A stretch of 10,424 nt of DNA from Treponema sp. UBA4326. Lineage in GTDB: Bacteria > Spirochaetota > Spirochaetia > Treponematales > Treponemataceae. The notes under the pieces were generated by a model. It made no database searches and was not told the origin of the DNA. It was given only the letters and a program-made list of their open reading frames with translations. How positions within the stretch are numbered: position 1 is the stretch's first letter; the number at the start of each line of letters is the position of its first letter. The translations under genes and the position numbers were made by a program. The stretch is taken from the NCBI GenBank assembly GCA_002393835.1, contig DGTW01000004.1, positions 1 through 10,424 of the forward strand, read 5' to 3'. Below, in pieces: positions 1-7,520 of this stretch.

Positions 1-10
1 GCAAATGCAA

Positions 11-16
11 TATAAT
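11..16 (+). promoter_or_regulatory. Possible -10 box upstream of the lysC operon
   Basis: A perfect TATAAT hexamer lies 58 bases before the first lysC ATG. Any -35 box would fall at or before the window edge, so the promoter cannot be completed. The putative leader contains a small stem, GAGAC (20-24) with GTCTC (40-44). The hexamer could be chance, or these bases could be the 3' end of an upstream gene. Confidence 0.3.
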
Positions 17-74
17 GCGGAGACCCTGTTCACCATGTTGTCTCAAATCGCTCAAAACAGTAAAATAACCCATT

Positions 75-1397
75 ATGATAGTTATGAAATTCGGCGGTTC
101 TTCCGTCGCCAATGCGGAGCGAATCCGTCATGTTGCTTCTATTATTCAGGCATATAAAGAAAGCCGTCCGGTCGTTGTTTTGAGCGCTATGGGCGACACG
201 ACTGACCATCTTCTTGATGCGGCTGACATGGCCGTAAATGGTACTGTTGATATTGCGAAGGTGGAAAAACTTCACTTTGATACGGCAAAGGAACTTGAAA
301 TCGATGTTCCTGCCATCAAAGAGCTTCTTGAGGAATTAAAATTTTTGCTCACTGGCATTTCAATGCTGCATGAGCTTACAAAACGCACGCGGGACTATCT
401 TGTTTCATTTGGTGAACGGCTCAGCGTCCGCATGATGGCAGCCTACCTTCAAAAACAGGGCACTGCCGCCAAATTCTACGATGCCTGGGACATCGGCATG
501 GTTTCCGACTCCAACTACATGGCCGCAGAATTGCTTGACGAAGTATGGGAAAACATTCCAAAACATTTGGGCGACTATAAAAACGGCAAGCAGACTGAAA
601 TTCCAATCGTCACGGGCTTCATTGCAAAAGACAAAAAGGGAATCATCACAACCCTGGGGCGCGGCGGCTCTGATTTGTCCGCAACCATGATTGGTGCTGC
701 CATGAAAGCTGATGAAATCCAGACTTGGAAAGATGTAGACGGAATCCTTACTACGGATCCCCGAATCGTAAAAGAAGCCCATACTGTTCCTGAAGTCACT
801 TATGAGGAAGCTCAGGAGCTTGCCATGTTCGGTGCTCAGGTTCTTCACCCCCGCTCAATGATTCCATGCCGCAAGACCGGAACTCCTGTCCGCGTAAAGA
901 ACAGCTACAACATCAAAAGTGACGGCTCTGTAATTGTAGAAAAACATTCAGGCGCAACACCGAGAGTCACCGCAATCACTAGTGTCAAAAATGTAACCCT
1001 TATCGACATTCAGTCAAGCCGTATGCTTGGAGCGGCCGGCTTCCTTGCCCATATTTTCAATCAGTTCCTCAAATGGAACATCTCAATCGATGTAATCGCA
1101 ACCTCTGAGGTTTCTGTCTCTCTCACGGTCAACACAAAGGCGGATCTTTCCGGCCTTCTTGAAGATTTGGCTCGTGTTGCAGAAGTCAAGGCCACAAAAG
1201 AAAAGGCCATCGTCACCCTTATTTGCGATGCTAGCCATTCAAGCTCAATCCTTGAGGACGCATTCACGGCCCTGCATAAAGAGAACATCAATGTTCAGAT
1301 GATTTCTCAGGGAGCCAGCAAGGTGAATATTTCCATGCTGGTAGACTCTAATCAGGCTAATGATGTCGTAAGCATCTTGCACAAGGCTTTGTTTTAA
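75..1397 (+). CDS. lysC: Aspartate kinase (monofunctional, ThrA-like kinase type)
   Basis: Phosphorylates L-aspartate with ATP to 4-phospho-L-aspartate, the first step towards lysine/diaminopimelate, threonine and methionine; cytoplasmic. The 440-residue length is normal for a stand-alone enzyme. The amino-acid kinase signature KFGGSSV is at residues 5-11, the conserved SFGERLS segment at 111-117, GRGGSD at 196-201 and the WKDVDG nucleotide/aspartate region at 218-223. From about residue 300 two ACT-type regulatory domains follow (about 305-375 and 378-440), so feedback control by an end-product amino acid is likely; which one cannot be read from sequence. The N-terminus MIVMKFGGSSVANAE resembles E. 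coli ThrA, which supports the ATG at 75, although an ATG at 84 is possible. No Shine-Dalgarno is visible before either ATG. It is the first visible gene of the seven-gene run, with dapB 12 bases downstream. Confidence 0.95.
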   Translation: MIVMKFGGSSVANAERIRHVASIIQAYKESRPVVVLSAMGDTTDHLLDAADMAVNGTVDIAKVEKLHFDTAKELEIDVPAIKELLEELKFLLTGISMLHELTKRTRDYLVSFGERLSVRMMAAYLQKQGTAAKFYDAWDIGMVSDSNYMAAELLDEVWENIPKHLGDYKNGKQTEIPIVTGFIAKDKKGIITTLGRGGSDLSATMIGAAMKADEIQTWKDVDGILTTDPRIVKEAHTVPEVTYEEAQELAMFGAQVLHPRSMIPCRKTGTPVRVKNSYNIKSDGSVIVEKHSGATPRVTAITSVKNVTLIDIQSSRMLGAAGFLAHIFNQFLKWNISIDVIATSEVSVSLTVNTKADLSGLLEDLARVAEVKATKEKAIVTLICDASHSSSILEDAFTALHKENINVQMISQGASKVNISMLVDSNQANDVVSILHKALF

Positions 1398-1409
1398 ACA
1401 GGAGAAAAT

Positions 1410-2189
1410 ATGAAAATCGCACTTGTCGGATACGGAAAAATGGGCCACATGATTGAGGCCTGCGCAAAATCAATGGGGCACGAAGTCGTCGCAACCATTG
1501 ACGTAATGGCTCAGGATGCCACTGTTCTCGTTCCAGCCGGGGACGGAAAGGCTGTGGCAGAGGCCGTCAAAAATAGCGGGGCAGATGGTGTCATTGAATT
1601 CAGCCATCCCACTGCAGTTATTGGAAATTTAAAGGCTCTCATTCCGCTTGGCCTTCCTGTAGTTTGCGGAACGACAGGCTGGGCAAAGTCAGAGGATGAA
1701 ATCGCTTCACTCTGTGCCTCATCAAATGGAACTTGTATGCGTTCTTCAAATTTTTCTATCGGCGTGAATATGTTCTATAAAATCGTTGAGGAAGCCGCAA
1801 AGATTATGGCTGACTATTCTGAATATGATGTCGCCGTCTGGGAAGCTCACCACAATCAGAAGGCAGACTCTCCCAGCGGAACAGCACTTGAAGTTGCCCG
1901 CCGTGTCATGAACGGAAACAAAACGAAAACCGAAATGGTCTTTGACGCTTTCCACGAAAAACCAAAGGCCAACCAGCTTCATGTTTCTTCTACCCGAGTC
2001 GGTTTTGTTCCTGGAACCCACACTGTCTTCTTTGATTCTCCTGCAGACGAAATCGAAGTTACTCACCGAGCAAGAAGCCGGGAAGGATTTGCCCGGGGCA
2101 GTGTAAAAGCCCTTGAAAAATTGCTGGCAAAACTCAGTGACGGTTCGCTCAAAAGCGGAAATCTATACGGCATGAGCGATTTATTCTAA
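1410..2189 (+). CDS. dapB: 4-hydroxy-tetrahydrodipicolinate reductase
   Basis: Reduces the product of DapA, (4S)-4-hydroxy-tetrahydrodipicolinate, to tetrahydrodipicolinate with NAD(P)H, on the diaminopimelate/lysine route in the cytoplasm. The N-terminal dinucleotide-binding turn VGYGKMG is at residues 6-12, CGTTGW at 86-91, SNFSIGVN at 113-120, and the family catalytic/substrate motif AHHNQKADSPSGTA at 146-159 with the expected His147/His148 and Lys151. The 259 residues are typical. AGGAG (1400-1404) precedes the ATG by five bases, fixing the start. It follows lysC by 12 bases, and the two clearly belong to one pathway. No dapA is present here. Reported Treponema peptidoglycans use ornithine rather than diaminopimelate, so lysine supply may be the main purpose; that is inference. 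Confidence 0.96.
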   Translation: MKIALVGYGKMGHMIEACAKSMGHEVVATIDVMAQDATVLVPAGDGKAVAEAVKNSGADGVIEFSHPTAVIGNLKALIPLGLPVVCGTTGWAKSEDEIASLCASSNGTCMRSSNFSIGVNMFYKIVEEAAKIMADYSEYDVAVWEAHHNQKADSPSGTALEVARRVMNGNKTKTEMVFDAFHEKPKANQLHVSSTRVGFVPGTHTVFFDSPADEIEVTHRARSREGFARGSVKALEKLLAKLSDGSLKSGNLYGMSDLF

Positions 2190-2207
2190 TCTTTTTTCTA
2201 TATAGTT

Positions 2208-2780
2208 ATGAAATTACTTGAAGATAGAATCCTCTCTGACGGAGAGGTAATTGACGGTAAAATCCTGAAGGTCTCTAATTTCCTCAATCATCAGATTGAT
2301 GTCGCATTCCTTGACCAGCTTGCCCAAGAGTGGGTAAGGCGTTTTTCTGGCGTAAAAATCACGAAAATCCTTACTATTGAGTCAAGCGGAATTGCAATCG
2401 GCACTTCCCTTGCAAGGGCTTTTGGGGTCCCGCTTGTTTTTGCAAAAAAACATCAGACCAGCAATGTCAACGAAGATGTTTACTCTGCGGAAATTTTCAG
2501 TTTCACCCACGGTATTAGCTATCATGTAGTCGTCTCAAAAAAGTATATCTTGCCTGGTGACAGCGTTCTTCTCGCCGATGATTTTCTTGCCAACGGTAAG
2601 GCTTTGCAGGGCTTAATCAAAATCTGTAATGAAGGCGGCGCCCAGGTCGTTGGTGCTGCGATTGCAATCGAAAAAGGCTTCCAAAATGGCGGTGACGAGC
2701 TTAGAAAAAGCGGAGTCAAGGTTGAAAGCCTTGCAATAATAGATAAAATGGATTCAGACGGAATAAAATTCCGCGACTAA
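2208..2780 (+). CDS. xpt: Xanthine phosphoribosyltransferase
   Basis: Transfers phosphoribose from PRPP to xanthine to give XMP, a cytoplasmic purine salvage step; related enzymes can also accept guanine weakly. The 190 residues match Bacillus subtilis Xpt in length and in several blocks: an LKVSNFLNHQID-like stretch at 20-31, TIESSGIA at 56-63, VFAKKH at 77-82, the PRPP-binding loop VLLADDFLANGKA at 120-132, and IEKGFQNGGDEL at 154-165. The 18-base gap from dapB has no Shine-Dalgarno (it is mostly T and A) and no room for the purine riboswitch that controls xpt in many Firmicutes, so expression must depend on the operon promoter or on a signal inside dapB. The transporter lipoprotein gene starts 11 bases downstream, which fits salvage of an imported base. 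Confidence 0.94.
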   Translation: MKLLEDRILSDGEVIDGKILKVSNFLNHQIDVAFLDQLAQEWVRRFSGVKITKILTIESSGIAIGTSLARAFGVPLVFAKKHQTSNVNEDVYSAEIFSFTHGISYHVVVSKKYILPGDSVLLADDFLANGKALQGLIKICNEGGAQVVGAAIAIEKGFQNGGDELRKSGVKVESLAIIDKMDSDGIKFRD

Positions 2781-2791
2781 GAGGTAAAAAA

Positions 2792-3883
2792 ATGAAAAAG
2801 TTTTTGAAAAGTTTTGTGGCTCTTTTTGCATCGGCACTTATTTTTGCCGGCTGTAACGATAAAAATTCAAAATCAGCAGTCATCACAAAAGAAAACATCA
2901 AGGTCGGTTTTGTTTATATCGGCTCAATCAATGACCATGGTTATACTGAGGCTCAGGATCAGGGCCGTCTTGCCCTCAATGATATGGGAATTGCAACTCT
3001 CTACAAGGAAAATGTTCCTGAAAATTCAGATTGTGAGAAAGCAATTCGTGATTTAATCGATGCGGGCTGCAATGTAATTTATACGACTTCTTTTGGTTTT
3101 ATGGACTCAACCATCAATGTAGCCAGGGATTTTCCAAATGTAAAATTCGGTCACTGTTCCGGATTCAAGACTGCCGAAAATGTTTCTACATACTTCGGAA
3201 AAATGTATGAGGCACGCTATCTCTCAGGTATTGTTGCCGGCCTCAAAACAAAGTCTAACAAAATCGGCTATGTGGCTGCCTTCCCAATCTCAGAGTGCAT
3301 CCGTGGAATCAACGGCTTTGCCCTGGGCGTTCAGTCCGTAAATCCAGGGGCCGTCGTTGAGGTCGTTTGGACAAACACCTGGTATGACCCGACAAAAGAA
3401 AAACAGGGAGCATTGGAGCTTCTCAATCGTGGTTGCGATGTCATTGCCCAGCACCAGAACACAACAGCTCCTCAGGTTGCGGCCGAAGAAAAGGGGGCCT
3501 TTGCTGTCGGATACAATGTAGACACACCGGAGGCTGCTCCAAAAGCCTATCTTACAGCACCGGTTTTTAACTGGGCAGCTTTTGTAAAAGACGATGTTGA
3601 CAGCATCCTTGCCGGAAACTGGCATAGCCGTAATTATTGGGAAGGTCTCAGCTCTGGTATAGTTGAGCTTGCTCCAATTTCAGGCCTTGCGGCAGACGGT
3701 ACTAAGGAAAAAGTTGCTGCGGCTCGTGCGGCTATCGAAAGCGGCTCTCTCAAAATTTTTGCAGGTCCGATTTATGACCAGAATGGCAGCGAGAAAATTC
3801 CGGCCGGAGTCACTATGACTGATGATGAGGTATGGAACATGGGCTGGTTCATCAAAGGCGTAAACGGAGTTATCCCACAATAG
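2792..3883 (+). CDS. BMP-family substrate-binding lipoprotein of a purine/nucleoside ABC importer
   Basis: Predicted outward-facing, membrane-anchored receptor that hands ligand to the permeases encoded downstream. Residues 1-20 form a lipoprotein signal (KK start, hydrophobic core FVALFASALIFAG) ending at Cys21 in FAGC, a loose spirochaete-style lipobox. The mature part is a type I periplasmic-binding fold of the BmpA/Med/PnrA superfamily. Recognisable blocks include VGFVYIGSINDHGYTEAQD from about residue 38, the YWEGLSSG region near 285, and the C-terminal IFAGPIYDQNGSEKIPAG block (about 325-342) followed by the MGWFIKGVNG ending. These late blocks match the BMP subgroup often encoded near purine-catabolism or salvage genes better than classic PnrA/TmpC. 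The xpt gene 11 bases upstream therefore favours a purine base or nucleoside as ligand. Riboflavin, the ligand of the related RfuA, is an alternative. GAGG (2781-2784) supports the start. Confidence 0.88.
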   Translation: MKKFLKSFVALFASALIFAGCNDKNSKSAVITKENIKVGFVYIGSINDHGYTEAQDQGRLALNDMGIATLYKENVPENSDCEKAIRDLIDAGCNVIYTTSFGFMDSTINVARDFPNVKFGHCSGFKTAENVSTYFGKMYEARYLSGIVAGLKTKSNKIGYVAAFPISECIRGINGFALGVQSVNPGAVVEVVWTNTWYDPTKEKQGALELLNRGCDVIAQHQNTTAPQVAAEEKGAFAVGYNVDTPEAAPKAYLTAPVFNWAAFVKDDVDSILAGNWHSRNYWEGLSSGIVELAPISGLAADGTKEKVAAARAAIESGSLKIFAGPIYDQNGSEKIPAGVTMTDDEVWNMGWFIKGVNGVIPQ

Positions 3884-3891
3884 AAGAATAA

Positions 3892-5421
3892 ATGAACGCA
3901 CTTGAAGTACATCATCTGAAAAAGACATTCGGCTCAAAATTGGCCAACAAGGATATTTCGCTTGAATTGCGAAGGGGCGAAGTCCTTGCTCTTTTGGGCG
4001 AAAACGGTAGCGGCAAAAGCACTTTCGTCAATCAGCTCGCTGGAATCTATGCTCCCGAAAGCGGCGAAATTTTCATCGACGGAAAAAAATGCACATTCAA
4101 ATCTCCCGAAGATGCAATCGCTGCGGGAATCGGCATGGTTCACCAGCATTTTAAGCTTGTTGAGGTAATGACGGCCCTTGAGAACATCACGCTTGGCGAA
4201 AAGTCAGGCGGCTTTTTTGTCAAAAAACAGGCACTTTACGAAAAAATCAATGAGATTCAAAAGAAATTCGGCTTTTCCATCGACCTCAACCGAAAACTTT
4301 ACGAAATGTCAGTCTCAGAAAAACAAACGGTCGAAATTATCAAGATTTTGTATCAGGGCGCTAGAATCCTCATACTCGATGAGCCTACTGCTGTCCTTAC
4401 TCCTCAGGAAACCGAAAAGCTTTTTGCCGTTCTCCGACGCATGAAAGAAAACGGATGCTCAATCATAATCATCACTCACAAGCTCAACGAGGTCATGGAG
4501 ATTTCAGATCGTGTTGCCGTAGTGCGAAAAGGCGAGAATGCAGGTCTTGTCGAGACAGCCGCATGTACCGAAAAATCTCTTGCCAGGCTCATGCTCGGTG
4601 GAAAATTCGATTATAAAGTTACAAGAGTTCCTGCAGGACGAAGCCAGAACCCTGTTCTTGTGGTCAAAAATCTTTCCACAAAAAATGTTTTTGGAAAAAA
4701 ATCCCTCGACGACATCAATTTCGAACTTTATGGCGGTGAGATTCTTGGTGTTGCAGGTATCGTCGGCTCTGGTCAAAAGGAACTTTGCGAGACTCTTACC
4801 GGCCTTTTGAAGGCTGAGACAGGTGAGGCCATTTTCCAGGAAAAAAATCTTCTTAAAATCTCCCCAATCGAGATAAAAAAACTTGGTGTCCGCATGAATT
4901 TCGTGCCGGAAGATAGGCTTGGAATGGGACTTGCCGCCGGTCTTGATATTGCTGACAATGTTATGATTCGCTCTTATTCAGAGGATTCTCATTTCTTCTT
5001 AAACCGTAAGAAAGGCTCTGAACTTGCCAATGAAATCGTCGAACGCTACGGAATTGCCACACCTTCGATTCACAATCCTGTTCGTCAGCTTTCAGGCGGT
5101 AATATACAGAAGGTGCTTCTTGGCCGTGAGCTTGAGATGCACCCCAAATTCCTTATCGTCGCCTATCCTTTCCGTGGTCTTGATGTCGGAGCCACCAACA
5201 ATGTAATCAACATGCTCAACGAGCAGAAAAAAAAGGGTGTCGCAATTCTTTTGATTGGCGAGGATATCGATCAGCTTTGTGCCCTTTGTGACCGCCTTAT
5301 GGTTATTCACGATGGCAGCATAAAAGGCATCGTGCCGCCTGAGTCCACTACAAAAGAAGAAATCGGTCTTATGATGATGGGAAAATCATTCACAGAAGGA
5401 AAGGAGGCTCAGAATGTTTAA
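3892..5421 (+). CDS. Double-domain ABC transporter ATPase of the nucleoside/sugar (NupO/YufO, RbsA-like) class
   Basis: Powers the importer from the cytoplasmic face. The 509 residues hold two nucleotide-binding domains. Domain 1 has Walker A GENGSGKST (36-44), signature MSVSEKQ (139-145, divergent from LSGGQ), Walker B ILILDEP (159-165) with catalytic Glu164, and the switch His196. Domain 2 has a reduced Walker A GIVGSGQKE (289-297), signature LSGGN (400-404) and Walker B LIVAYPFRGLD (421-431). In the latter the usual Asp-Glu pair is Ala424-Tyr425, so this half probably does not hydrolyse ATP well. Such asymmetry is common in this ATPase class. Only a weak AGAAG (3882-3886) overlaps the upstream stop, and the gap is 8 bases, suggesting translational coupling to the lipoprotein gene. 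The last 8 bases overlap the first permease. Confidence 0.93.
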   Translation: MNALEVHHLKKTFGSKLANKDISLELRRGEVLALLGENGSGKSTFVNQLAGIYAPESGEIFIDGKKCTFKSPEDAIAAGIGMVHQHFKLVEVMTALENITLGEKSGGFFVKKQALYEKINEIQKKFGFSIDLNRKLYEMSVSEKQTVEIIKILYQGARILILDEPTAVLTPQETEKLFAVLRRMKENGCSIIIITHKLNEVMEISDRVAVVRKGENAGLVETAACTEKSLARLMLGGKFDYKVTRVPAGRSQNPVLVVKNLSTKNVFGKKSLDDINFELYGGEILGVAGIVGSGQKELCETLTGLLKAETGEAIFQEKNLLKISPIEIKKLGVRMNFVPEDRLGMGLAAGLDIADNVMIRSYSEDSHFFLNRKKGSELANEIVERYGIATPSIHNPVRQLSGGNIQKVLLGRELEMHPKFLIVAYPFRGLDVGATNNVINMLNEQKKKGVAILLIGEDIDQLCALCDRLMVIHDGSIKGIVPPESTTKEEIGLMMMGKSFTEGKEAQNV

Positions 5422-6562
5422 AATTGCCATGCGCGAAACGCTGAGCACAAAAAAGAAAATCGTCATGCGTCTGTTTCCGGTCCTTTCGGCGATTTTGTGT
5501 TCGATGATTGTCCTTGCTTTCATGCACCTGAATCCATTTGAAGTCTACGGAAATATTTTTGCCGGATGTTTCGGCACTTTTTACCGTTTCAAGCAGGTAG
5601 TTTATAAGGCAGTCCCGCTCACAGTTCTTTCATTGGGTTGCTGCGTTGCTTTCAAAATGAAATTCTGGAATATTGGAGCTGAAGGCCAGTTTTACATGGG
5701 GGCTTTTGCCGCTACATGGGCTTATACCCTTTTCCCGAATCTGCCTGCACCAGTCATGCTGCCCTTTATGGCTCTTTTTGCCTTTCTTTTCGGCGGTATT
5801 TTCTCTCTCATTCCGGCCTTGCTTAAAATCAAATGGGGAACCAGCGAAACCCTGGTCACCCTCATGCTCAACTATGTGGCGCAAAAGTGGGTCAGCTACC
5901 TAAAATACAGCTATCTTCCATGGCGTGACCCGAACGGCGGAGGCTCTCCAAAAATATTCACTTTTTCTGGAAACGGAATCTTGCCAAACGTTCTTGGCAT
6001 ACATGCCGGCTGGATTATTGCCATCGTGTTTGTCGTCGCCATGTATTTTATCCTCAAAAAAACGAAATTTGGCTACGAAGTTTCCATTATCGGAGAGAGC
6101 TTTGATACTGCCCGCTATGCCGGAATCAATGTTGCTCGTACAATTGTAATTGCGGTTGTCCTTTCTGGCGGTTTGTGTGCCCTTGCCGGTATGATTCAGG
6201 CCAGCGCAATCGAGCATTCCCTTACGGACAACATGTCAAATGGTATGGGCTTTACGGCCGTCATCACGACATGGCTTAGTCAGCTGGATCCTTTAATATC
6301 ACTTTTGGTTTCATTTGCTTTCAGCGTGCTCTTGCAGGGGGGAAGCTATTTGCAGACTTCTATGGGAGTTCCGGCCAGTATGGGAACAATCATCCAGACA
6401 ATCATCATCTTCTTCGTTTTGGGAAGTGAGTTTTTCGTCAGATACAAGCTCACTGTAGAAGGAAAGAAAAAGCTGCTTCCTAAGTCTGTTGAAAAGGACG
6501 CTGGCACAGAAAATGTCATTTCGGAAAATTCAATGACCACAGTCTCAGGAGAACAGTCATGA
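5414..6562 (+). CDS. ABC importer permease 1 (BPD_transp_2 family, NupP/YufP-like)
   Basis: One half of the membrane channel of the purine/nucleoside importer. The 382 residues contain about eight to nine hydrophobic spans (around 20-38, 64-82, 92-108, 113-135, 199-215, 243-263, 292-310 and 323-343). The family motif WNIGAEGQFYMG is at 85-96, the cytoplasmic coupling-loop stretch IGESFDTARYAGIN at 226-239, and GMGFTAV at 277-283. A hydrophilic C-terminal tail of about 40 residues follows the last span. The start is certain: a full AAGGAGG (5401-5407) sits six bases before the ATG, inside the end of the ATPase gene, and the ATG overlaps that gene's stop by 8 bases. The strong site may compensate for weak signals upstream in the operon. 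Confidence 0.92.
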   Translation: MFKIAMRETLSTKKKIVMRLFPVLSAILCSMIVLAFMHLNPFEVYGNIFAGCFGTFYRFKQVVYKAVPLTVLSLGCCVAFKMKFWNIGAEGQFYMGAFAATWAYTLFPNLPAPVMLPFMALFAFLFGGIFSLIPALLKIKWGTSETLVTLMLNYVAQKWVSYLKYSYLPWRDPNGGGSPKIFTFSGNGILPNVLGIHAGWIIAIVFVVAMYFILKKTKFGYEVSIIGESFDTARYAGINVARTIVIAVVLSGGLCALAGMIQASAIEHSLTDNMSNGMGFTAVITTWLSQLDPLISLLVSFAFSVLLQGGSYLQTSMGVPASMGTIIQTIIIFFVLGSEFFVRYKLTVEGKKKLLPKSVEKDAGTENVISENSMTTVSGEQS

Positions 6563-7506
6563 TTCTTGCATTCGCACTTTTTTTGCAGGTTGCGGTTCAG
6601 ACCGGAACACATATACTTTATGGAATTTTAGGCGGAATTCTTTTTGAGAAAGCCGGTCAGACCAATCTTGGTACCGAGGGCATGATGCTTCTTGGAGCCG
6701 CTTTTGGCTACCTGGCCGGAAGTTCTGTGGGAAATCCCTTTCTTGCTGTCCTGATTGCGGGTCTTGCTGGAAGTGCCGGTGCCCTTATTTACGCCTGTAT
6801 CACAATCACCATGAGGGGAAACCAGATTGTCACCGGCCTCGTGCTCACAACTTTCGGAACCGGAGTGGCGAGCTTTATGGGAAAATACCTTTCGGCCTCT
6901 CAGTTGAACGCATCCATCAAAAGTTCTTTCTCCGTGATTTCAATTCCTCTTCTCTCAAAAATCCCAGTTTTCGGCAAAATGCTTTTTGAGCAGGGAATCT
7001 ATGTTTATGCCTCGGTGATTCTAGCCATTCTTTTGTGGGCTTATTACAAATACACACGCTGGGGCCTGAATATCCGTGCCGTCGGTGAAAATCCTGCCGC
7101 AGCCGATGCTTCAGGAATCAATGTTGCCCTCTATAAATATCTTCATGTCCTTGCAGGCGGTTTTTTGTGCGGTTTGGGCGGAGCTTATCTTTCCCTTGCC
7201 TTCGTCGGCCAGTGGCAGGAAAACATTACTGCGGGTGCCGGCTGGATTTCAGTTGCCTTCGTCATTTTCTGTACATGGAGTCCGATTAAGGCGATTTTCT
7301 GTGCCTGGGCTTTCGGAGCCTTGAGTTCCCTTGCCCTTAAATGCCAGTCAGTTCCGATTTTTGGTCATATAATTCCGGGGCAGCTTCTGGATATGATTCC
7401 ATATATTGCGACTATTGTGGTTCTTGTCCTCATGGGACTTCACTTCAAAAAAGAAAATCAGGGGCCGGCCGCCCTTGGTAAGAGTTTCTTCAGGGAAGAG
7501 CGATAG
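6559..7506 (+). CDS. ABC importer permease 2 (BPD_transp_2 family, NupQ/YufQ-like)
   Basis: Second half of the importer channel, presumed to pair with the 5414-6562 permease. The 315 residues include multiple membrane spans (for example about 10-28, 38-56, 62-84, 92-108, 148-163, 195-215, 228-240, 246-260 and 280-295). The family motif TNLGTEGMMLLGA is at 35-47, the coupling-loop block RAVGENPAAADASGIN at 173-188 and the AGAGWISVA turn at 225-233. It starts in an ATGA overlap with the stop of permease 1 and has AGGAG at 6547-6551, so the two permeases should be made in equal amounts. It is the last gene of the operon and ends 9 bases before the stop of the convergent regulator gene. Confidence 0.92.
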   Translation: MILAFALFLQVAVQTGTHILYGILGGILFEKAGQTNLGTEGMMLLGAAFGYLAGSSVGNPFLAVLIAGLAGSAGALIYACITITMRGNQIVTGLVLTTFGTGVASFMGKYLSASQLNASIKSSFSVISIPLLSKIPVFGKMLFEQGIYVYASVILAILLWAYYKYTRWGLNIRAVGENPAAADASGINVALYKYLHVLAGGFLCGLGGAYLSLAFVGQWQENITAGAGWISVAFVIFCTWSPIKAIFCAWAFGALSSLALKCQSVPIFGHIIPGQLLDMIPYIATIVVLVLMGLHFKKENQGPAALGKSFFREER

Positions 7507-7520
7507 TTTTCCCTTTTATT
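7492..7520 (+). terminator. Weak hairpin at the end of the transporter operon
   Basis: AGGGAA (7492-7497) can pair with TTCCCT (7509-7514) around an 11-base loop that includes the operon's stop codon, followed by TTTATT. The short AT-leaning stem overlapping the coding end makes it a poor terminator. It is listed because nothing better is visible between the two convergent genes. Confidence 0.3.

Noticed and set aside
2..157. Open frame at the left edge, running into lysC in another frame
   Set aside because: It would overlap lysC by more than 80 bases, has no visible ribosome site and no recognisable family; too short to call as the 3' end of an upstream gene.
405..848. 147-codon open frame on the minus strand inside lysC
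   Set aside because: Fully antisense to a strongly conserved gene, with Cys/His/Phe-rich composition typical of a reverse-strand shadow.
2190..2207. Purine riboswitch before xpt
   Set aside because: Only 18 T/A-rich bases separate dapB and xpt; an aptamer cannot fit.
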